The notes under the pieces: model-generated
Seen by the model: the letters and a program-made list of their open reading frames with translations, nothing else
The model's database searches: none
What the model was told of the DNA's origin: nothing
DNA from: Anodontia alba
Taxonomy: Eukaryota; Mollusca; Bivalvia; Lucinida; Lucinidae
DNA: 64,000 bases
Direction: 5' to 3'
Assembly: GCA_964016985.1 (NCBI GenBank)
Contig: OZ024830.1
Location: 21,414,387 to 21,478,386 of the forward strand
Position numbers and translations under genes: made by a program
Part shown: in pieces, positions 22,684-33,029 of the stretch
Layout: every line of letters starts with the position of its first letter
Position numbering within the stretch: position 1 is the first letter of the stretch

Positions 22684-23026
22684 TGCTTTTTAGGCTTTTG
22701 TTTCTTAAAATACAAAGTGAAATAGCAAACAGCGTTGATGCTAATGAGACTGCTCTATGCTGTCTGATCTGGACCTGCACTGTTTGCATATGCCATTTTG
22801 TCAGAATTTTCAATGTACAAAATTTTAGGACACTTACACAGCACAGACTGGAGAGACAACAACTGATATGTTCTATTTTTCTTCACAAACATTTGTTTTA
22901 GGATCACATTTACAGTCTCTGCATAAGAAATGTATTATTAGCCTAGGAAACAAAATATACAAAAGCTATAAAATTAAAGTAGCAATGAGCTTTTTGGTCA
23001 TTTTGTGGGTTTGGTGAAGACTTACT

Positions 23027-23304
23027 CATTACGAATACACGCCTATTCAAATGTATTGGAAATTTCACCACAAAAAACTAAAGTTTTCAGGTACAAATTC
23101 TGACATTTTTTCATATTTCTGCTCAAGACATAGATTGTGGGTACTCGTTAGAACCACCTCAATGAGGTGGTTCTAACGAGTACCCACAAATTATGTTTTA
23201 AAGCAGAAGTAAGAAAAATAATGTATACCCCTGTAAACCACAGTTTTACTATATAAAAGTGGGGTTTAAAGGGGTCAATATTATGTAGGCATGTTTTTGT
23301 GATG
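23027..23304 (-). mobile_element. MITE-1 copy 13
   Basis: CATTACGAATACACGCC to GGCATGTTTTTGTGATG; tip GAACCACCTCAATGAGGTGGTTC. Confidence 0.9.
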
Positions 23305-23576
23305 ATATCTAATTTCACCGCCGTACGCGCATTTCTTTGCATGATAGCTTCTCGTTGTCATTTTGATATACCGCAATTTAAATCTATGGAATCACTTTCG
23401 CAATCCTTCAATTCCTAGGACGCCTGATTGCACCCTTTCTTTTGTGTTCCGTGTCATTTTTGTGGAATTTATCGATCAATTAATCGATTATCTGATTAAT
23501 TGCGCCAGCCTTAGTATATGAGTTCTTCCAATTAGAAATTAGCTTTAGGGGCATAACAGCATACTGTACCTTAAGA
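23305..23576. repeat. Two captured flanks joined between MITE-1 copies
   Basis: 23305-23460 equals the flank at 11795-11943 (inverted). 23460-23576 equals 29093-29210 (inverted) and includes one end of AAGG-1. The junction is at about 23458-23463. Confidence 0.82.
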
Positions 23577-23856
23577 CATTACGAAAACACGCCTATTCAA
23601 ATACACTGAAAATTTTACCACCAAAAAATGGCAATTTTTCAGATAAAAAATTCTGATATTTTTCATATTTCTGCTCAAAACATAGATTGTGGGTACTCAT
23701 TAGAACCGCCTCGTTGAGGCGGTTCTAACGAGTACCCACAATCTATGTTTTTGAGCAGAAATAACAAAAATAATGTATACCCCTGTAAACCCCAGTTTTA
23801 CTATATAAAAGTGGGGTTTAAGGGGGTCAAAATTATATAGGTATGTTTTCGTGATG
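23577..23856 (-). mobile_element. MITE-1 copy 14
   Basis: CATTACGAAAACACGCC to GGTATGTTTTCGTGATG; tip ACCGCCTCGTTGAGGCGGT. Inverted duplicate of copy 17 together with its flank. Confidence 0.92.
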
Positions 23857-24603
23857 TGTAGATGTGCCCCATCTACGTCACCAAATGCTGAAATTCTCAT
23901 CAAGATCTCTGACCTTTTAAAAACATTACTATATTTGAATTTTGACGCTTAATGACCCCTTTTGAGGATGGGAGCTTGGATATAAATGAGACCCACTTCG
24001 TTTTCATAAAAAACTTCAGATCCATTTAATTAATCTGTTATTCTATTCTATTCAATCTCTTACAATTGATAGCAAACATGGTAATGTAGATAAGCTGATA
24101 TCTATTTAGGGATGGAGATTCGGACTTACATTCAATTTGACACCATTCAATTTAACCCTAAAAGTGCTAGTAACACCAATAGAGGATGTTCTGAGTTTTT
24201 TTTATTATTATGCTGAGAAGACTTGTTATTATGTATGAATTATATGCTAGGCAGACAATTCATATAAATGAGAGGCTTTTTTTCTTAGGAAGATAAAAAA
24301 AAAAATTAAGAATGTCACCAACTACAATTCTGAATAGCCCTTTGGGAAATGTCAATCAGATGGTTCAAAAAAGTAAAAAAATACCAAAACATACCCATGA
24401 AACAAAAACAACAACACCAAAAAAAAAAAAAAAAAATAGGAATGTCATCAGCTAAAATTTTGAATAGCACTGAAAGGATTGTCAGTCAGTTGGTTCAATC
24501 AGATAATGACACCTACAACATGCTGCCTTTATTGTGAATCGGAGTAAAGTGCAAATGAGAAAAGTCAAGGTAATGTACTTCTATGGCATGATTTTGAAAC
24601 AAC

Positions 24604-24883
24604 CATTACGAAAACACGCCTATTCAAATATATTGAAAATTTCACGACCAAAATAATGAAAATTTTCAGACAAAAAATTCTGATATTTTTCTTATTTCTG
24701 CTCAAAATATAGATTGTGGGTACTCGTTAGAACCGCCTCGGTGAGGCGGTTCTAACGAGTACCCACAATCTATGTTTTTGAGCAGAAATAAGAAAAATAA
24801 TGTATACCCCTGTAAACCCCAGTTTTACTATATAACAGTGGGGTTTGAGGGGGTCAAAATCATATAGGTATGTTTTCGTGATG
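24604..24883 (-). mobile_element. MITE-1 copy 15
   Basis: CATTACGAAAACACGCC to GGTATGTTTTCGTGATG; perfect arms with tip CCGCCTCGGTGAGGCGG. A well-preserved reference copy. Confidence 0.92.
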
Positions 24884-24989
24884 CAATCAATTTGTATGAA
24901 ACAAATGGGGAATTTTCCCCCTTTGTTACATATGAAGTGACTGGTTGTTTTGAGTGAAACTATGTCTTGAATTACTGGTATCATATGTT

Positions 24990-25460
24990 TTAGTTTCTAG
25001 AATAACAACTCAAAGATATGAAAAACATTTCTGAATAAATATCTGTTTAAAATAAAAACTAAAACAATAATACCCTGCCATTGTGTTGCAGGCAGATAAC
25101 TGTCAAAAAATGATGAAATTTGCCCATTAGTATCCCCAACCCGAATCTCCTTAATATCAATGCATGGTCCAAGTTTGATTAAATTCCCTAGACATTTACT
25201 CCAGTTATTCAGAAATGAAAATATGGGCAAGTCTTGGGCAGAAAACTCTGTCAGAATTTAAAGAATTTGCCCATTAGCAATCCCAAATCAGATCTTTACA
25301 ATATCAATGCACATACCAAGTTTGGTGATAATCCATTGACATTTACTCAAGTTATCATCCAGAAATGAAATACCAACTGACAGATGGATAGATGATGGAT
25401 GGACAGACACACAGACGTCCAATGTAAAACAATAATACCCCATCACTATTATGTGGCCGG
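24990..25460. repeat. Two related SINE-like repeat copies
   Basis: TTTGCCCATTAGTATCCCCA / TTTGCCCATTAGCAATCCCA and the following CAATATCAATGCAC, CAAGTTTG, TTACTCMAGTTAT recur about 130 bp apart. The second copy ends in ATACCCCATCACTATTATGT then GGGTATAAAA, a 3' stem-loop. Confidence 0.65.
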
Positions 25461-25691
25461 GTATAAAAACACTATCACAAGAAAATATCACATTTGTTGA
25501 CAGCACAAAGCAAGGCCTCTAATCAGACTGCAATCTTATCACATCAGTTAATTAAGAGAAAATGATATACTTTCAAGGGAGACAACACTGTCAAAACTGT
25601 TTTGCTCATGTCTGAAAAGGGGTCTGCTATAAAAAGAAAGAATTTGCTCCCTGGGACACAAATCAGCAAGTGTATCTGCACTATCTGATCA

Positions 25692-25968
25692 CATTACGAA
25701 AACACGCCTATTCGAATACAATGAAAATTTTACCTCCAAAAACTGAAAATTTTCAGATAAAAAACTCCGATATTTTTCTTATTTCTGCTCAAAACATAGA
25801 TTGTAGGTACTCGTTAGAACTGCCTTGGCGAGGCGATTCTAACGAGTACCCACAATCTATGTTTTGAGCAGAAATAAGAAAAATAATGTATACCCCTGTA
25901 AACCCCAGTTTTACTATATAAAAGTGGGGTTTAAGGGGGTCAAACTTATATAGGCGTTTTTCCTGATG
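25692..25968 (-). mobile_element. MITE-1 copy 16
   Basis: CATTACGAAAACACGCC to GGCGTTTTTCCTGATG; hairpin tip AACTGCCTTGGCGAGGCGAT with two mismatches. Confidence 0.9.
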
Positions 25969-26278
25969 TCTTTCCTTGTAGGGCAAGGGGGGCAAATTCT
26001 ATCCTTTTAGGGTAGACCCTTTTCAGAAGAGAGGCAAAATAAAAGACAGCATTTCAACTTCTCTGAAACTCTAAGTAAACCGCATAGACTATGATCAGTC
26101 TGTGTAGATGTGAAGGCTGGTCTAGGTCTGTGCTGGTTGCATATGACATGATGTCCTTTTTTATTTAGATAGGTTCACAATATTAAAAGATTTACAAGTC
26201 CACCACCATGCCCTATATGATTAATAACTCAATGTCCTACCACCATCCCTTATCTCCAGTTAGAGTATTATGCTGTCC

Positions 26279-26489
26279 TTAACCCTTGCCCTGCTGTATA
26301 TTTTAAGATGCCACACCCACTTCTAATTTTCAGCCAATCAGATTACTTGATCAACATTGTTATTTCAGATTCACATGCTCAAATAAAACAGTGTAGATCT
26401 GGATAAGCTGGATTCTTAAGAAGCCAATTGATCAGGATCTACACTGTTTGCAAAGGAAGGGCATATCTGGGTTCAGCATGACAGGGTAA
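26279..26489. mobile_element. PB-1 copy c
   Basis: TTAACCCTTGCCCTGCTG start; the distal end is worn (CAGCATGACAGGGTAAA). Inverted orientation relative to copy b. Confidence 0.82.
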
Positions 26490-26519
26490 ATTATGATATT
26501 TATCCTTAATGTTGGGACA

Positions 26520-26780
26520 CTTTAACCTTCATCTCTCTCTCTAGGCAAAGTCAGCAGATGACAATCTGATATTTTTTCTTATTTTCTTTTTTTTTTTCCC
26601 AGAAAATAGGCTTTGACATTTCATGCAAATTGTCTCCAAAGGAGACAATTTGCATGAAATGTTAAAGCTTATTTTCTTGGAAAAAGAATAAATATATTTC
26701 AAAATGCTGAAATTCTTACCCAGCATGCCTAGCATTGACTCCTTACCACACCTGTAAGAAAACTTAAACAACTTTTTTTC
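26520..26780. mobile_element. H3 hairpin element
   Basis: Perfect central fold TTTGACATTTCATGCAAATT with GTCTCCAAAGGAGAC tip; outer parts GCAGATGACAATCTGATATT and AAATATATTTCAAAATGCTG. Ends unclear. Confidence 0.7.
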
Positions 26781-26991
26781 ATTAACTTCCGATGTGTCTT
26801 GAAGCTGCTGGGTGAGGTGTAAACAGTGTACACCCTATCTGATAAAACATTCTTTGGCATCTGATCTGAGTCTACACTGTTTGTTCAGGTCTGTCTGTCC
26901 CAATACTTAGGGTTAATACAGCATTATGCTTCTATTAATTACAAAAAAAATATTAAGCTTGAAGAGTCCCTCCAAACAGAAACTGTATTTA

Positions 26992-27347
26992 TTGTTGTTT
27001 ACATAATTTTGCGCTTTGCTAGAAGTTCAGCACATCATCACGCACTTATGATAGACACATGGTTGTTTGTGTTATGGACATTTTGGTTGTCCATGCAGCA
27101 TTGTTGAGACATTGCCACAGTAAGGGTGGAAAATGAGTAGTTACGTATTAGATCTAAATAAATAAAAAACAAAACTTACAGCTCTAATGCGTAACCACTC
27201 ATTTTTGACCATTACTGTGGCGATTTCTCAACAATGCTGCACTGACAACCAAAATATCCATAACATAAATAATCGTATGTGTCTATCGTGTCTGCATGAG
27301 GATATGCTGAACTTTTAGCAAAGCGCAAAATCAAGTACACAACAATA
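26992..27347. mobile_element. Long fold-back, arms about 150 bp
   Basis: TTGTTGTTTACATAATTTTG...CACTGTGG-type left arm is repeated in reverse complement on the right (GTGGCGATTTCTCAACAATG...TTGCGCTTTGCT complement). The spacer is about 50 bp (TAGATCTAAATAAATAAAAA). Arms differ by scattered substitutions. Confidence 0.85.
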
Positions 27348-28215
27348 TACACCACAAATTTCCACATGTTGTCTATGGCTTTCGGTACACCTTCAGCTCC
27401 CAAAAAATAATTCAGCCAATATGCATGAAGTATGTTGTCTGAGATTTACTCCACATACAAGGATATCAATGGGTGGTTGATTCTAATTCCCCATTTTTTT
27501 TCAAATAATTTCCTCAAAACATTTATATTGCTCATGAAACACAGAAAATGCAAAGTTTGTTGATCTTTTTTTGAATCATCGGATACCTGACCAATGTCTC
27601 TCTTATTGTTTCATGTTTTTGACTGTTGGTAAAGCATTCATTCATTTGGTAGGTGTGATAAATGTACAAAATTAATGACAGTGGTTTAGAGACCTTAGGA
27701 TAGGCCTCTGTGGCCTAATGGTTATGAGCCCATCCTCTTAAAGGTCTCTAGCCACTGCAGGTTCCAGCCCTTGGGTTACACTTGAAATGCCAAGTTCTGC
27801 AACAGAAGGCCATGCCGTTTTTCTCTGGGTACTTTGGTTTTTGAAAACAGGCCATAGGTGTAGGAGATGTGGTTTAAAAATGTTTCTAATTTTAGCTCTG
27901 GCTGCCATCTTCCACCATTTCAGCACTTTCGGTAAAGGAGCATAAGAGGAACATTTCTATGAAATTATTTTTGAAATTGGGCCAATTTGAAATTTGTTCA
28001 GCTGAGAGAAACCACTTGAAAAATATGGTAAAGGGGCATAAGAGGACCATTTATTTTGTAATCTGGCAACTGGCCTATGAGGATATGTTGTTGAAAGATT
28101 TTTCTACCTTTGACTCTGGTAGCCATTTTGTTCAGCCAAGCAGAACCATTTTAGCAATTTTTGTAAAAGGGGTGTAGGAGGAACATTCTGTGAATTATTT
28201 TGAATTTGTGGAAAT
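27348..28215. other. Spacer without confident gene
   Basis: AAAGGGGCATAAGAGGAACA-type phrases recur at about 27934, 28031 and 28158, a loose repeat at roughly 97-127 bp spacing. The open frames here lack recognisable motifs. Confidence 0.45.
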
Positions 28216-28770
28216 GATTCATTAGTTTAAGAGATATCATTTAAAGAAATTGTTGATGAAGGACAGATACAGGGTGATCACAATAGCTCACCTTGAGCAT
28301 GTCGTGCTCAGGTGAGCTAAAACTAAAAACATAAATAAACATCATCACATGATATCGTCTTACATAAAAATGCTTATATGACTAAGACATGATTGTGCCC
28401 AGTTTAAGAGATGTTCTTTAAAGAAATTGTTGACTATGAAGGACAGACACTGGGTGATCACAATAGCTCATCTTGAGCACATCATGCTCAGGTGAGCTAA
28501 AACTAAAAAACATAAATAAACATCATCACATGATATTGTCTTACATAAAAATGCCCATATGACTAGGACATGAATATGCCAGTTTAAAGGACGTTGTTTA
28601 AAGAAATTGTTGACTATGAAGGACAGACACTGGGTGATCACAATAGCTCACTTTGAGCACATCATGCTCAGGTGAGCTAAAAATAAAAAACATAAATAAA
28701 CATCATCACATGATATCATCGTCTTACATAAAAATGCCCATACGACTAAGACATGAATATGCCCTACTCA
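28216..28770. repeat. 180-bp tandem repeat, three units
   Basis: GGGTGATCACAATAGCTCA recurs at 28273, 28453 and 28633, exactly 180 bp apart. Each unit holds the inverted repeat AGCTCACCTTGAGCA / TGCTCAGGTGAGCT followed by AAAA. Confidence 0.92.
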
Positions 28771-28813
28771 AGATAGATAGATAGACAGACAGATCCATTC
28801 ATCCATCCAATCT

Positions 28814-29093
28814 CATCATGAAAACATACCTATATAATTTTGACCCCCTTAAACCCCACTTTTATATAGTAAAACTGGGGTTTACAGGGGTATACATTAT
28901 TTTTGTTATTTCTGCTCAAAAACATAGATTGTGGGTACTCGTTAGAACCGCCTCAACGAGGCGGTTCTAATGAGTACCCACAATCTATGTTTTGAGCAGA
29001 AATATGAAAAATATCAGAATTTTTTATCTGAAAAATTGCCATTTTTTGGTGGTAAAATTTTCAGTGTATTTGAATAGGCGTGTTTTCGTAATG
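28814..29093 (+). mobile_element. MITE-1 copy 17
   Basis: CATCATGAAAACATACC to GGCGTGTTTTCGTAATG; tip GAACCGCCTCAACGAGGCGGTTC. Confidence 0.92.
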
Positions 29094-29156
29094 TCTTAAG
29101 GTACAGTATGCTGTTATGCCCTAAAGCTAATTTCTAATTGGAAGAACTCATATACT

Positions 29157-29606
29157 AAGGCTGGCGCAATTAATCAGATAATCGATTAATTGATCGATAA
29201 ATTCCACAAAAATGATTATCATTACAGATTTGCTAATAATCAATCATTTGATTTCTGTGTCTGTTACTTTACCATATTTACCCTTAGTATGCAGACATCT
29301 CAACTCCTGACTGTACTTTATCAAAAATTTGGACAAGTGCAATTTATATACCCACTGTTGTGTCTAAAATAGCTGGATGAGTGGCATACAGTGTAGACCC
29401 TGATGAGACGCCACATTTGCAGTGTCTCATCTAGGTCTACGTTGTTTGCTCAGGCCTGTTTGACGGAATACAAACAATAAAGTATAACATATGGTAAAAG
29501 TCATGCAATTATTACCAAATCTTCAGTGATTACTAATCAGTTATCGATCCCAATGGCAGGACTGATAATTGATTATCTTTTCAGCTCTGATTAGCCAGCC
29601 TTATCA
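29157..29606. mobile_element. AAGG-1 element with nested CC-1
   Basis: AAGGCTGGCGCAATTAATCA to TGATTAGCCAGCCTT inverted ends. A CC-1 copy (TTACCATATTTACCCTTAGT to ATATGGTAAAA, 29268-29493) lies inside, and GATAATCGATTAATTGATCG is a palindrome near the left end. Confidence 0.75.
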
Positions 29607-29796
29607 TATACTATGTATACACAAATTACTACACAAATTACTAAGTAACCAATCTACCACCTGTATCAGTTTGTTAATCTGATGAAGGTTTTCATCTTCA
29701 GTCCAAAATATGAGCCCTTCCTTGTGACACAAGAAACCAGTATAGAACTGATCAGGCTGCACATCTATTCACCCTAAGTATTTAAACACATTAAGA

Positions 29797-29997
29797 TTTT
29801 ACCATACTTATCCGAAATTTTGAACAAGTCTAATTTACTGAACAAGCCAATTTACTACCTGTTAATGTGTCTAAACTCCACAGGATGAGTGGCAAACAGA
29901 GAAGACACTGATCAGATGCTGCTTATGTGGCATCTGATCTGGGTCTACACTGTTTGTTCAGGCCAGTCTGTCCAAATACCTAGGATAAATACTGGTA
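29797..29997. mobile_element. CC-1 element
   Basis: TTACCATACTTATCCG to CCTAGGATAAATACTGGTA. The H2 hairpin is disrupted: the left arm reads CAAACAGAGAAGACACTGAT. Confidence 0.75.
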
Positions 29998-30050
29998 TGA
30001 TACATTGTTATTGCTTATGTAGAGAATGTTTGACATCTGTACATTATGTT

Positions 30051-30344
30051 TGTTTGTTTGTGTTGAGGTTTTACGGCCCAGTCAACCCAATGGGGTCATG
30101 TTGAGCGCAGTCAGTTTACCTAACCACACGTATACTTAGTCCTCTAAGCGGTTAACCAGTGTGCACATTTCTTTCGCCAGAAACTGATAACTGCCCTTCT
30201 TGAATCAGCGGAAGGGAGGGAATGACCGTAGAAAATATTTCATGATCAATCTCCACGAAAGAATGTTGCCGACCCCGGCGGGGGTTGAACCCGCGACCTC
30301 CTGGTCTCCAGTCGGACGGCGCATCCAACTGAGCCACCGAGGCC
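30051..30344 (-). mobile_element. Full-length tRNA-derived SINE with perfect target duplication
   Basis: Read leftward from 30344 it opens GGCCTCGGTGGCTCAGTTGG (A box TGGCTCAGTTGG) and has GGTTCAACCCC (B box), a tRNA-like RNA polymerase III promoter. A conserved body follows (AACTGACAACTGCCC complement, TTAACCGCTTAGAGGACTAA), ending CAACACAAACAAACA. GTACATTATGTT flanks both sides (30039-30050 and 30345-30356). Reference copy for the family; a recent insertion. Confidence 0.95.
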
Positions 30345-30479
30345 GTACATTATGTTAGTATTCAGTGCAGATGCACAGGCTGATCTTAGTCTATGCTGGT
30401 TGCATATATCATATTTTTTTTAATTGCAGAAGTTCATATATATTCTAGACAGCTTAAACCATTTAAGACTAAATAGACA

Positions 30480-30680
30480 CACCCTAAACTATATACTAGA
30501 AGTCCAATTTCAATTTTAGGTATCTCAGGCTAGAGAAGATTGTCTAAACCGTCTGCAAATAGTGGAGACCCTGGTCAAATGCTGCATTCTGTGGCATCTG
30601 ATCTGTGTCTGCACTGTTTGCCAATTAACTTTTCTGGGGTCTCCAGACTAAAATTGGTTAATACATGTATTGTGTAAACA
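30480..30680. repeat. PB-3/H2-related fragment
   Basis: GTCTGCAAATAGTGGAGACC, CTGATCTGTGTCTGCACTGT and GGGGTCTCCAGACTAAAATT match the arms of PB-3; the ends are lost. Confidence 0.55.
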
Positions 30681-30844
30681 GTAAACTCTGGACAGGTTGC
30701 ACCGATGTGCAGATTTGTCAGGGTCTTTGCTGTCTCCATATGGGAGAACTGTCCCAGATAATATAGGTATCAAGAAAAAATATTGCTGTTTCAAGGCTTA
30801 GCAGGCCAATCAACAATATTTCAGTCATGTCAAGCCATCTCCCT

Positions 30845-31240
30845 GAGAGAATAAGAAAGAACACCTGAGGGAGTAAGAAAGACCACCTCAGGGAGGAAGA
30901 AAAATCATCTGAAGGAGTATGAAAGAATACCTGATGGAGGAAGAAAGTACATTTGAAGGAGTAAGAAAGAATACCTGAGGGAAGAAGAAAGAACACCTGA
31001 GGAAGGAAGAAAGAATACCTGAGGTAAGGAGAAAACACCAAGTCCTGATGGAGGAAGAAAGAACACCTAAGGAAAAAAAGAACACCTGAGGGAGGAAGAA
31101 AGAACATCAGAGGGAGGAAGAAAGAACATCTAAGGAGTAAAACAGAATGTTTAAGAGAGTAAGAAAGAACACCTTGGGGTGGAAAAAAGCACATGAGGGA
31201 GTAAGAAAGAATAACTGAGGAAGAAAGAACAGAATCATGG
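30845..31240. repeat. Purine-rich minisatellite, about 30-bp unit
   Basis: Variants of GAGGAAGAAAGAACACCTGA repeat about a dozen times; one strand is almost all purine. The 194-codon minus-strand frame (30718-31302) is just this repeat read as Phe/Leu/Ser-rich peptide. Confidence 0.92.
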
Positions 31241-31369
31241 GATAGATAAGTAAAAGGCCCCAATTCTGAACTTGTGTCATTTTGTAAGAACCTTCCCACC
31301 AAAATCTGATGACAGCAGACTTTACCTTCCCTAAGAAGTTATTTCTGCATTACATGATAATGATAATAT

Positions 31370-31560
31370 GCATTAATGCTTAGCATGCTGGGTAGAAATT
31401 TCAACATACAACATTTTGAAATATTTTTTTTTTAGAAAATAGGATTCAACATTTCATGCATTAGTTAGACAATCTGCATGACACGACAAATCCTAGCTTC
31501 TGGGAAAAATAAGAAAAATATCATCAATTTGTCTTCTGCTATATTTGCCAATAGAACTGT
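31370..31560. mobile_element. H3 hairpin element, diverged
   Basis: GCATGCTGGGTAGAAATTTC, TTTTTTAGAAAATAGGATTC, CATTTCATGCATTAG, then the partly complementary arm to GTCTTCTGCTATATTTGCC. Confidence 0.6.
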
Positions 31561-31565
31561 AAATG

Positions 31566-31817
31566 TTAACCCTTAAAACGCCAAGAAAACCTGCATCTGA
31601 AAATGGCGTCTGTTTATGTTGTCTGTTGAATATTCTTGCAAACTTTTCAAACCTATTTTTGCATACAAGCAAACAGTGTGGACCCAGATCAGACTGCTCC
31701 TAGAGAAGCAGTCTGATCTGGGGCCACACACTGTTTGCAAAAATGACTTTTAAAATCACAAGCAGATGACAATTATAGGCAGACGACAATTATTGTGATT
31801 GGCAGTTTAAGGGTTAA
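31566..31817. mobile_element. PB-2 element (TTAA ends, H2 hairpin)
   Basis: TTAACCCTTAAAACGCCAAG to GGCAGTTTAAGGGTTAA. Near-perfect central fold CAAACAGTGTGGACCCAGAT / GATCTGGGGCCACACACTGT with tip TGCTCCTAGAGAAGCA. Confidence 0.88.
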
Positions 31818-32135
31818 AATCATCTTGGAAAGGTATGCCTAATGTTTTATTAATAAATAATTAAAATATAAATATTTTTAGTAAAATAAAATTTGGGGCC
31901 CTGAGGACTATGTTGATTTTGTTTACAAGTAAGGGGAATGGATGCACTTTCATGGGAGACAACTAAGTCTTTGCAAAATCCCTAGGACTGTTGAACTTGT
32001 CAGATAAAAATGGTTTTAGTCTAGCAAATATTCTAACAGTTCAAATACATTCAAAACATTTGTCTGACCAATGTCAGACAAAAAATGAGAAGTTTCCACA
32101 TAATCTTGACAACTGTTTGCTTTGTATCCCTTCTC

Positions 32136-32610
32136 AGTGTGGAGAATCCATGTGACCAAATAACTAGGTACACAGAGTTTGTTACTTTTTTTAGCTCCGC
32201 ATAAGGTAGGATGTCTCTTTTCATACCAAATGGAATTTGTTAAAATAAAGCGCAGAGTATGTGGAAAATCAAGCTCTTTCTGGTGGTGTAAGTGCTATTC
32301 TGCGATCGGTTATAATTCTCAAGAACATTCAAAGAAATGTTTTGTTGTCAATCTAGGCTACTGGAGCAATGTACATGAATTTTGACGAAATACATTCTCC
32401 ATATGTTCTCAAGAATCATACCAGATTGCAGAAAAGCGCTTACACCACCAGAAAGAGCTTGATTTTCTGTGTACTCTGTGCTTTATTTGAAAAAATTCCA
32501 TCAGGTATAAATCGAGATATTCTGAAAAATCTTACCTGATGCGGAGCTAAAAATAGTAACAAACTCCATGCACTTGTCATTTAGGTCACGTGGATTCCCC
32601 ACACTGTTTC
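32136..32610. mobile_element. Fold-back element beside the AACS 3' end
   Basis: GTGTGGAGAATCCATGTGAC...GTTTGTTACTTTTTTTAGCT (left) is mirrored by AGCTAAAAATAGTAACAAAC...GTCACGTGGATTCC (right). Inner arms TTTCTGGTGGTGTAAG / CTTACACCACCAGAAA also pair. An AATAAA on the minus strand (32482-32487) lies in the inner right arm and could serve AACS polyadenylation, about 0.4 kb past the stop. Confidence 0.82.
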
Positions 32611-32891
32611 TGAAAAGGACTCTATCTAAAAGTTAAGAAATTATTTCCTGTTAGAGTTGAGTCTGTTTGGAGGGAAAAGAAGCAGGAAGTCACAAAAGCT
32701 GTCCCCATTGTGAAGAATGGCAGAAAATCTACCGAGTGTATGTGTAGTTTGAACAAAAAAGACGTTTTTTTGACTTCCAATTCAATCCTCATCGTTTCTG
32801 AAAAGGGGTTTACCCTAAAGGGAAAGAATGTAGTCCCAAACGATTTTCCCCTGAAAGTGTATTTGGTCCCTTTATGCACTTTTTTATCCTC

Positions 32892-33029
32892 CTAATAGCC
32901 CTCCAGTTCTTTGATGTTGTAATACTGTTGAAGACTGTCTGGGTTGCTCAGAGCTCCCTTCTGTATGACATCCTGACCCATAATAGCTTTCTTCACTGCC
33001 ACCTCTACCTTCTTACCACTTATTGTGTA
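32892..33029 (-). CDS. AACS: AACS exon 16 (terminal)
   Basis: 138 bp after TTTTTCAG. Encodes [20 protein letters not shown] through KELEGY, then TAG at 32894-32892. The first Lys of SGKK is the expected catalytic lysine. Confidence 0.96.
   Translation of the reverse strand, partial: YTISGKKVEVAVKKAIMGQDVIQKGALSNPDSLQQYYNIKELEGY

Noticed and set aside
23148..23342. Recurrent 60-90-codon ORFs reading [20 protein letters not shown]
   Set aside because: They are the MITE-1 left half in translation and recur at every copy; no sign of protein-level conservation.
30281..30344. tRNA gene on the minus strand
   Set aside because: A and B boxes are present, but the sequence continues into the SINE body with a target duplication outside; it is a SINE head.
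30888..31085. Signal-peptide-like hydrophobic ORF
   Set aside because: Second frame of the same minisatellite.
30718..31302. 194-codon minus-strand ORF
   Set aside because: Translation of a purine-rich minisatellite; low complexity, no motif.
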